This document shows positions 57,135 to 64,000 of a DNA stretch of 64,000 nucleotides, in pieces. Made by a program: the position numbers and the translations under genes. Under the pieces are notes generated by a model. That model was not told the DNA's origin. It ran no database searches and saw nothing but the letters and a program-made list of their open reading frames with translations. The stretch covers positions 434,001 through 498,000 of the forward strand of contig JAKJXP020000009.1 in the NCBI GenBank assembly GCA_022225965.2. Reading direction: 5' to 3'. Source of the stretch: Diatrype stigma (lineage: Eukaryota > Ascomycota > Sordariomycetes > Xylariales > Diatrypaceae). How positions within the stretch are numbered: the first letter of the stretch is position 1; every line of letters starts with the position of its first letter.

Positions 57135-59160
57135 ATGACCACATTCCACACAGCCGCAGTCCCTGCGGACACCGCAGAGCGGCCTACTATTCCCTCGGCC
57201 TTCGGCGCATTCCAGGACACCAGGCTCAGATTCGACGAAGTAGGCAAATCTACACAGACTCTCGGTTTCTGGGACGAAGCGTACCCGCACCAAGCTCGCC
57301 TGGTCCTAGCTTATGTCGTAGAAGCCTTTGCCGAGCTCGAGTCCAATCTGCAACATCTTCAACCCGGCGATGCGGTGCCGCAAGTCAAGGCGCTGGATAA
57401 GCATAAGCAGCTCGTGCGCCGGTTCTACAGCGTGCTCGAGGACGGGAATGTCATCGCGTTGGAGGAAGGTGGGAAGTGGGTTCGAACCGCTGCCCCTATT
57501 GATCCTACGCCGGCGGAAACCATATACCACGAGATCATTGACCTTCATCCCCAGCACGCTGATGTGAACAAGCTGGTAAGGGTGGTGGGGTCGCAATTGG
57601 CTGCTTGCTTGGTCGGCGATGTGGACGGTTTGCAGCTAGTCTTTGGCAACAAGGAGAACAAGAAGTTGTTAGACGATATGTATGAGTTCTGGCCGCTTCT
57701 TCGAACGCCAACTCTACTTCTCGGCAACTTCTTAGCCAAGGCCTTATCCAACGCAGCGGGTAAAGGCAAGTTTCGCATACTGGAAATCGGCGCAGGCACC
57801 GGAGGCACAACTCGACACATCATCAGCCGCCTACAGAGCCAGGGGATCGAATTCGAGTATGTGTTTACGGATATCTCGGCCGCCCTCGTCGCCGCAGCCA
57901 AGAGGCAGTTCAAGAATGTGGAAGGAATGTCGTTCGAGCTTTTGGATATCGAGAAGCCACCCAAGCCGGAGTACGAAGGAGCTTTCCACTGCATTATTTC
58001 AACCAACTGCATTCACGCAACGAAGAATCTGGACGTGTCCCTACTTCATCTCCGAAAGATGCTACGCGAAGATGGAGCTTTGACGTTGGTTGAGATGACG
58101 CAGCAGTTGTTCTGGCTCGATATCGTGGTAGGCCTTTTCGAGGGATGGTGGCTGTTCGAAGATGGCCGCACGCATGCGCTCATCGATGAGAAGCAATGGG
58201 CAGAACGGATGAAGCGGGCAGGGTTCAAGGAAGTTCTATGGACAGAAGGCGACGCGCCGGAGTCCAAGACTGTCCGCGTAATAGGAGCCTTTCCCACTAA
58301 GGAAGTGTCCAAGGGTGTGGCCAGGTCGGCTTTGGAAACCGTTGTCTACAAAAGGATAGGGGATAAGGAAATACACGCTGACGTATACTACCCCACGATA
58401 AGACAGCTGGGGAACAAAAAAAGACCAGTCGGTACGTTGTATGCCTGTGCTGTGGACATTGCACTACTGACGATATAAAGCTTTGATGATTCATAGTGGC
58501 AGCCATATCACTTCCTCCAGGAAAGACGTCCAACTCGCCCAGATAGAGGTTCTGCTCGAGAGAGGGTTCCTCCCAGTCAGTATAGACTACCGACTAAGCC
58601 CGGAGATGAATATTTCGGAGGGTCCGATGGTGGATATTTGTGATGCTCTCTACTGGGCACGCAACACATTGCCGCATTTGCAACTACCGCAGCCGGGACT
58701 CGAAATCGATGGCAACAAGGTCGTCGTAGTGGGGTGGGCTTTGGGCGGGCAGCTCGCCATGTCGCTTGCCTGGACAGCCCCTCAACGAGGCCTATGTCCG
58801 CCGGAAGCGATCCTCGCCTTCTATAACCCCGCCACCGGCCACGGGAACGAAGAGAAGGCTCTGCCACAACCCTCCACCGATGAAATCAAGGCAGTCAGTG
58901 CACGCGCACAGATTCACCAGGGCAACTACCGAACGCCGACGTTCCTGGTCCACGGTACGGCCAATGACTTAATCCCTTCTTGCTGGGAACAGAGTCAAGA
59001 TACATACGAGGCCTTGGTCGAGCAAGGTGTGGAAGCTGGCGTGGCGTTGATCCAGCATGCGCCGCATACGTATAATCCGAACAACGACAGCACCTTAAAC
59101 TCGGCAGGATGGAAGGCGGCGGTCCAAGGATATGAGTTCCTTAGCTCATACGTGTTTTAG
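57135..59160 (+). CDS. Free-standing methyltransferase-alpha/beta hydrolase didomain protein, like a detached non-reducing PKS C-terminus
   Basis: Two exons: 57135-58431 and 58481-59160 (49-nt intron GTACGT..ATAAAG), 658 residues. The N-terminal region ([35 protein letters not shown]) and SAM motif [15 protein letters not shown] (about 215-228) are those of the C-methyltransferase (CMeT) domain of non-reducing PKSs, including [22 protein letters not shown] linker [19 protein letters not shown] leads into an alpha/beta hydrolase ([30 protein letters not shown]), again like the release domain of CMeT-TE type PKSs. No KS, AT or ACP is present. The nucleophile elbow reads [10 protein letters not shown] with Ala519 in place of Ser, while triad Asp595 (HGTANDLIP) and His628 (HAPHTYN) remain. 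So the methyltransferase looks intact and the hydrolase looks inactive. Probable role: C- or O-methylation of the HR-PKS product, perhaps in trans. Confidence 0.9.
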
Positions 59161-59471
59161 AATGTCGGATTCTATGTAGGATGTTTGAATAGGTAGCGTT
59201 GCAGTCAGTCTCCTGGAAATTGCAGTTATAAAGTTAGCTTCGACATGCCGACGTTCCCCTGCCTTCATTAGAACAATATAAAATCTTCACGCTAATGATC
59301 CGAAGGATCGATGTTGGGATTCGACCTCTTGTACACATAGCCGTTGTCAACACCCATGCTACGACAATAAAGGGGTACACGAAGGTCACGGTGATGACGC
59401 CTACTAAACTAGTCTCGCTGTTGAGCCGTACCTATCACTAATCCATTAAATATTAACATTATGTAACTCTA
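59161..59471. other. Short intergenic region between convergent cluster genes
   Basis: 311 nt shared 3' flank of the didomain gene (+) and the SDR gene (-). Nothing recognised. Confidence 0.5.
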
Positions 59472-60601
59472 TTAATCGACATCACCCAGGCCCCCTTTGT
59501 GCTTTCTCAACACCTCCAAGACCTCCCTCCAGACCCGCTTCTGCAAACCCTCCCACTCTTCCTCCGTTCCAGGCGACCAGTCATCGAAACGGTCGTTCAC
59601 CCACAACCTCCCATTCGCCTCTTCTCCCTGCAACAACCCCGTCACCAGCGTCCTAGCCCCTTGCTCGGACGTTCGCGCAATGACGGCATTGAAGGCCGTC
59701 ATGAACCATCGCACGCCCGCCGGGAACGCCCTGTACAGGTTCGTCTTGCACTGGCCCGGACAGCACGCCAAGACGATCGGGCTCCTTTTCGGGGCCTTGC
59801 CGCCGAGCTGGCCCTGGCTCCCGCCGAGATGCTCCACCAGGCCCTGGAGGACAAACATCAGCAGCAGCTTCGCCTCGTAGTACGCGCGCTGCGTGGTCCA
59901 GCGCTCCGCGTCGTTGAAGAACGCCAGCGCGCTTGCCGCTGGATCATCCACGAGGGGGGCGACATCCGCGCTCGTGACGTTGCAGTAGCTGATGGAGTTC
60001 ACGAACTCCAGCACGCTGCCCGGGGTGCTCCGGAGGAGCGGCAGGAGCTCGAGGGCGATGAGCGCGGGGGAGAGCACGTTGACCTTGAGCGTGGTGGCCC
60101 AGCCGTCCTCGGTCGTTTCCCGCGTAGGCAGGGCCAAGCCGGCGCTCAGCAGGACGCAGTCCAGCGTCTGTGTCGTCTGCTTGATGGCATCGGCGAATTG
60201 GCTGACGGACGCAAAGGAGGTGTACTCGACCGGGATGACCTCGACAACCGAACTGTCCAGTGATGCCACTTTGGCGAGAATATCGCTCTTCGTGGCCTCG
60301 CCTTTAACGACGTCTCGCGTGCCAAGGATCAACTTCTTGGGCTTGAGCGCTGCGATTTGCAGGGCTGCTTGAAACCCCTAGGCAGTGAAAGGAGAGCCAT
60401 ATTAGCTACGTAGTTTCGACATGGAATATACTGTATCTCACGCCAAGGGGAGAACACACATACGATACCACTAGCACACCCCGTTATAACCACCGTCTTG
60501 CCTTCGAACGACCCACTAGGCGGCTCCGCTGGAGGGTTCAGCCCTCCTTGACGCAAGTAACCAACTGTGACCTTGCCGTGAGGTCCGTTAAACTGCACCA
60601 T
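59472..60601 (-). CDS. Short-chain dehydrogenase/reductase, cluster tailoring enzyme
   Basis: Two exons on the minus strand: 60601..60464 and 60377..59472 (86-nt intron GTATGT..CCTAG), 347 residues. The junction reconstructs the cofactor motif TGCASGIGFQAAL (TGxxxGxG). ALKPKKLILGTRD with Arg after the second strand suggests NADP(H). LDCVLLSAGLA corresponds to NNAG (altered), SISYCNVTS carries the catalytic Ser, and AYYEAKL gives the YxxxK pair. The protein resembles NmrA-free classical SDRs found in fungal clusters. It could reduce a ketone of the polyketide or of a 4-keto sugar such as the GDP-4-keto-6-deoxymannose expected from the GMD gene to the right; both are inference. Confidence 0.88.
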
Positions 60602-61009
60602 TTTGAAAGCGACCTTTGAATTTAGTTTCTCGATACCTAAGATCCGGCTTTACAACCTCAGTCGTAGGTGACGGCTTGCGATACATAATATCTGACGGTC
60701 ACTTACATAGCCGGACCTACCCAGTTAAGGATAGGCGAGAACTGTCTATTGCCTATTCAGGAAGGCACTTCTGCAGATCATAGGCTAGCCTACATGCATG
60801 CCTAGAAGGAATCCCATCATCACAGCGGCGGCGCGTTGACGAGGATACGCAAAGAATTGAGAGCCAGTCGATTAAGTGGTGATGAAAGGCTGTGTATGGA
60901 CTCCCATCGGAGGAGCTAGGTCTGTCTATTTCCATATCGTACAGCGTTGTTGGCTCTATACAACGGCATCTTTACATTGACATGACAAGCATTCTTCAGC
61001 CAGTGAAGT
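60602..61009. other. Intergenic region between SDR start and glycosyltransferase 3' end
   Basis: 408 nt, promoter of the SDR gene plus 3' flank of the glycosyltransferase. No gene or clear regulatory repeat seen. Confidence 0.5.
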
Positions 61010-62181
61010 TCAACCCTCAAAACAAAGGTCCGTGATGATCTTGGCAGATTCGACTCTCCCGCCACTTTTCCGACACACCTCTCCCAGCTCCGCCGCCTTC
61101 TTTTTCATAACATCAGCATCCCCCTTTTTCTTACCAACAGTCTTCAACAGCGCCGCACCAAACTCCTCCCCATCCACTAGGTTGGGGGCCACGTAGTTTT
61201 CATTATCAACCTTGCAGTTATAGCCTATATCGCGGTTTCCGTAGGTACCAATCCCAAGGTACTCAACACGCGTGGCGTAGTCAAAGGTATCATACCACAT
61301 CGCAAGCACAACTTGCGGAACACCAGCCCTTTGTCATCAAGTCAGCATCATGACGCGTACAAGTCTCAGGCACAGCAAAGGGTCAACTTACCAAGTCGCC
61401 TCAAAATAAGAATTCGCTCCGCCATGATGCACCGAGCACACGATATGGCCGCTCCTCAAAATCGCCACGGGATCCGCCTTCAGCCAGTTCTCGATCCGGA
61501 CCCTGCCGTCCTTGATCTCCTGTCCCAGGATCGCGTCCAAGTTCTCCTGGCCGCCTTTCTCGGAAGTCGCCTCCCGCTTGAGCTTCCACAAGATCTGGAT
61601 GTCGGGCCGGGCCTCTAGGAGAATGCGCAGGCCGAGCGCCTGCTCCTTGACCGTTTCCGCGTACGCTTCGAAATGCGTGCCGAGGGACACGAGGACGGTC
61701 GGCCTCTTCTGGAGCCAAGCGAGGAGGTCGGGGTCGCTCTCCTCGATGGGTGGGGAGGCGACGAGGATGGGTCCGCAGTCGTAAACATTCGGGGGGAAGC
61801 TCATGGGGAGATCGACGGCTGGGAGCGAGGGGGTGATCTGGGGGACGCCCTTCGCATACGGCGTGAAGCTTCCCAACGCGCCCTCGATGCCGTGCTCCTG
61901 TCTCGCTCGGTTCAGGGCTTGGACCTGTGGGTGCGAGTGGCATCTCTTTGAAACCAAGTAACAGTAGATATTTTCCGGGATTTTACTCCAGGGCACGGGA
62001 TAGTTGAAGCCTGTCGAGAATCTGAGAAAGCTCGATGTTAGTCGCTGAGAGAGGTGTATTCTAGGTGCCGCGGGGGGGGGGGGGGGGGGGGGGGGGGANN
62101 NNNNNNNCCACCCGTCAGTGCGCACCAGCGCCTTTCTCATCCTCTTCTTGCTCGCCATTGCCAACTTCACCATCGCGTCGC

Positions 62182-62273
<92 letters not shown>

Positions 62274-62946
62274 CGCGATGCTGAACTTACGCAGGATATT
62301 TCCAATAGGCAGCAAACCAATGTTGCAGCGGTATCAAACCATCAGCCACAGTCCAGGGATGCAACACTGCATACTTCTGCTTCAGTGTGCGAGCCATGTC
62401 GTGTATGGGAACGAGAATGGGGTCTATGACGACCAGCGCGGGCTTCACCTTCTTGGTCAAATCGGTCGACCAATCGAACAGTGAAAGGTACTGATCAGGC
62501 TCCATGATGGCGAGAGCCTTCAGGGTCAACAGCGCGACCCGTCCCGACCCATTGCGGCCGGGCGGATGCGGCACATCGGCCTTCTTCCTGTCCTTGTTCG
62601 CCGCGGCCCACGTGCCGAAGCCGGGGAAGTCGGCGAGGTTGTGGAATGTGACGGGCGATATGGGCTGGGACGGCGGGAGCTCATCCTTGACCTTCTGGAT
62701 GAGGCCGTCGAGGCGCGGCTGCAGGGGCGCGAACGAGGCGATGTGGATGTCCACCTTGTTCTCGCGCAGGAGCTCGTAGATGGTCGCTAGGACGACGTTG
62801 ACGTAGCCGAAGTCGCTGATGGTGAAGAAGAGCACCGACGGACGTTCTTGGCGTTCCGGCATGTTGGTCTGAAATGCGCCCGGGGGAGAGTCCTCGGATG
62901 TGTTAGAGGAAAGCTGGGGTTTCCACTCGTTGGGGAATAAAATCAT
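61010..62946 (-). CDS. Family-1 (UGT-like) glycosyltransferase, PKS-cluster enzyme
   Basis: Three exons on the minus strand: 62946..62291, 62021..61392 and 61328..61010, 534 residues. Intron 1 (62022-62290) contains a G-run, nine Ns and an 88-nt C-run; its donor GTAAGT, branch-like CTAAC and acceptor CTCAG are normal and the frame is kept (KYPA-FSTGFNYP). The N-terminal half has a GT-B layout (PSVLFFTISDFGYVNVVLATIYELL). The C-terminal half has the donor-binding region: VLVSLGTHFEAYAETV, RIENWLKADPVAILRSG, HHGGANSYFEATWAGVPQVV across intron 2, and WYDTFDYATRVEYLGIG. It probably O-glycosylates the polyketide. The divergently transcribed GDP-mannose 4,6-dehydratase suggests a GDP-6-deoxyhexose donor, although family-1 enzymes mostly use UDP sugars. 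Confidence 0.9.
62072..62280. other. G-run, N gap and C-run inside the glycosyltransferase intron, likely assembly or library artefact
   Basis: 26 G (62072-62097), A, nine N (62099-62107), 76 nt of ordinary sequence, then 88 C (62184-62271). CATCGCGT (62171-62178) and ACGCGATG (62273-62280) are perfect inverted repeats flanking the C-run. Homopolymers of this length are rare in such genomes, and an N gap indicates an assembly join. Confidence 0.9.
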
Positions 62947-63787
62947 TTCACCTATTCAATACTCAGGCGTGTTGAAGAAATAAATGCTATCCACCTCTGT
63001 TGAACTGAATGCGTGGATAGCTAGAGGGAAAGAAATCACGTACACTCTTTTGCATGTGGGAGCTGGGGGCTCGGGATGTTCCGCTACTATAATTAGCTAC
63101 TATTAGTTAGTAACTATAGCTCCTTGTGCTATGCGATAGTTGGCATTCAAAGTCAAGTCATTGTGCTGCTGCATGGCTGAACCCCTTAGCCCTCGAATTC
63201 CCATGAAATAATAGAGGCTAGAAGAATATGCTAACTAGAATAATGCTAAAATATATCGCTACTGCCCAACTCGGCAATAGCTGACAGACTGCTACGCCTG
63301 TGTGCGTGAATCTTGTTCACTGAGCTGAGATGCCTGCAGCCTGGATGCCTGGATGCCTGGATGCCCGGACGAGTTAGGCAATTACGCAGTTGACCATAAG
63401 TGGAGTCTACCTCACGAATGGTAATAGCGGGCTCGAGATTCACCCGCATTACCTATTTAGGGAAGCGTCCTCTATCCTATAGTAGAAAGCCCGAGTAGCC
63501 CAAACATGGCGAATGCACCGATGAGATCAGTCTCTAAGGCGTAGGGATTTGTTTGGTTCAAAGGTACCTTGCTTCAGCAGCCCTAGCAGTATTAACTTAC
63601 CTTGGCTGCTGATATATCTGTTGCCAACCGTGATTCGCCCAATATCCATTTCAAGCCCGTCCTTGCGTTACCTATTACGCCCCCTTTTTTCCCGGGAGTT
63701 GTTTCATCGCATAGTTATATCAAGACTTCAAGCTGGGCTCAGTAGCCTCGTTCCGTAATATCCAAAACCTCTTCATAATACTAGAAC
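62947..63787. promoter_or_regulatory. Divergent promoter region of the glycosyltransferase and GDP-mannose dehydratase genes
   Basis: 841 nt between two start codons. CGG-N6-CCG (CGGGATGTTCCG) at 63072-63083 is a candidate Zn(II)2Cys6 site. An 8-bp tandem repeat GCCTGGAT, about 3.5 copies, is at 63338-63366. A shared promoter would couple sugar-donor synthesis to glycosyl transfer. Confidence 0.5.
63338..63366. repeat. Tandem repeat of 8-bp unit GCCTGGAT, about 3.5 copies
   Basis: Head-to-tail GCCTGGAT copies lie in the shared glycosyltransferase/GMD upstream region. Confidence 0.85.

Positions 63788-64000
<213 letters not shown>

Noticed and set aside
59499..60263. 254-codon plus-strand open frame opposite the SDR gene
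   Set aside because: Antisense shadow of GC-rich SDR codons; composition is Arg/Gln/Glu-rich without a domain.
61388..62320. 310-codon minus-strand frame with a long poly-Gly stretch
   Set aside because: It reads through intron 1 of the glycosyltransferase, including the G/C homopolymer and Ns. The spliced model keeps family motifs without it.

Overview
This window comes from the nuclear genome of a filamentous ascomycete, most likely a Sordariomycete. Genes carry short spliceosomal introns (about 50-270 nt, GT..AG). Housekeeping proteins are of clear fungal type: Cyp40/CPR6, IMP3, RSM18, a Ptc2/3-type PP2C and an Axl2-like protein. Intergenic DNA is AT-richer and dotted with short TACCTA/TAGGTA palindromes. 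I predicted 19 protein-coding genes and worked out exon junctions by hand from reading frame, splice sites and family motifs. No rRNA or tRNA gene was recognised.

Left part (1-34.7 kb), conserved or general genes: cyclophilin-40 (-, partial at the left edge), a secreted double-psi beta-barrel (RlpA-like) protein (-), an EFM6-like lysine methyltransferase (-), an Axl2-like single-pass membrane protein (+), a PP2C phosphatase (+), a mitochondrial PPR-like protein (+), IMP3 (-) and RSM18 (+) from a shared promoter region, a PPR protein resembling CIA84 (-), a C2H2 zinc-finger protein (-), a membrane-anchored amidohydrolase (-) and a tyrosine phosphatase (+). A 500-bp MITE with perfect 91-bp terminal inverted repeats lies at 12.06-12.56 kb.

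Middle (34.7-40.3 kb), a gene-poor transition zone with two LTR-like sequences in inverted orientation (35.85-36.53 kb).

Right part (40.3 kb to the right edge), a biosynthetic gene cluster: Zn(II)2Cys6 regulator with an AflR-type C-terminus, FAD monooxygenase, a 2961-residue highly reducing PKS with a C-terminal carnitine-acyltransferase domain (KS-AT-DH-[MT remnant]-ER-KR-ACP-cAT), a BAHD-type acyltransferase divergent from the PKS, a free-standing methyltransferase-alpha/beta hydrolase didomain protein that looks like a detached C-terminus of a non-reducing PKS, an SDR, a family-1 glycosyltransferase, and the start of a GDP-mannose 4,6-dehydratase that runs off the right edge. The expected product is a reduced polyketide that is oxidised, acylated and glycosylated, probably with a GDP-derived 6-deoxyhexose.

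The most unusual point is that three catalytic modules of this cluster look disabled. The cAT domain has Asn in place of its catalytic His, the didomain hydrolase has Ala in place of its nucleophilic Ser, and the internal PKS methyltransferase is shortened with an eroded SAM motif. Next to them sit proteins that could supply the missing functions in trans: the intact methyltransferase of the didomain protein and the BAHD acyltransferase.
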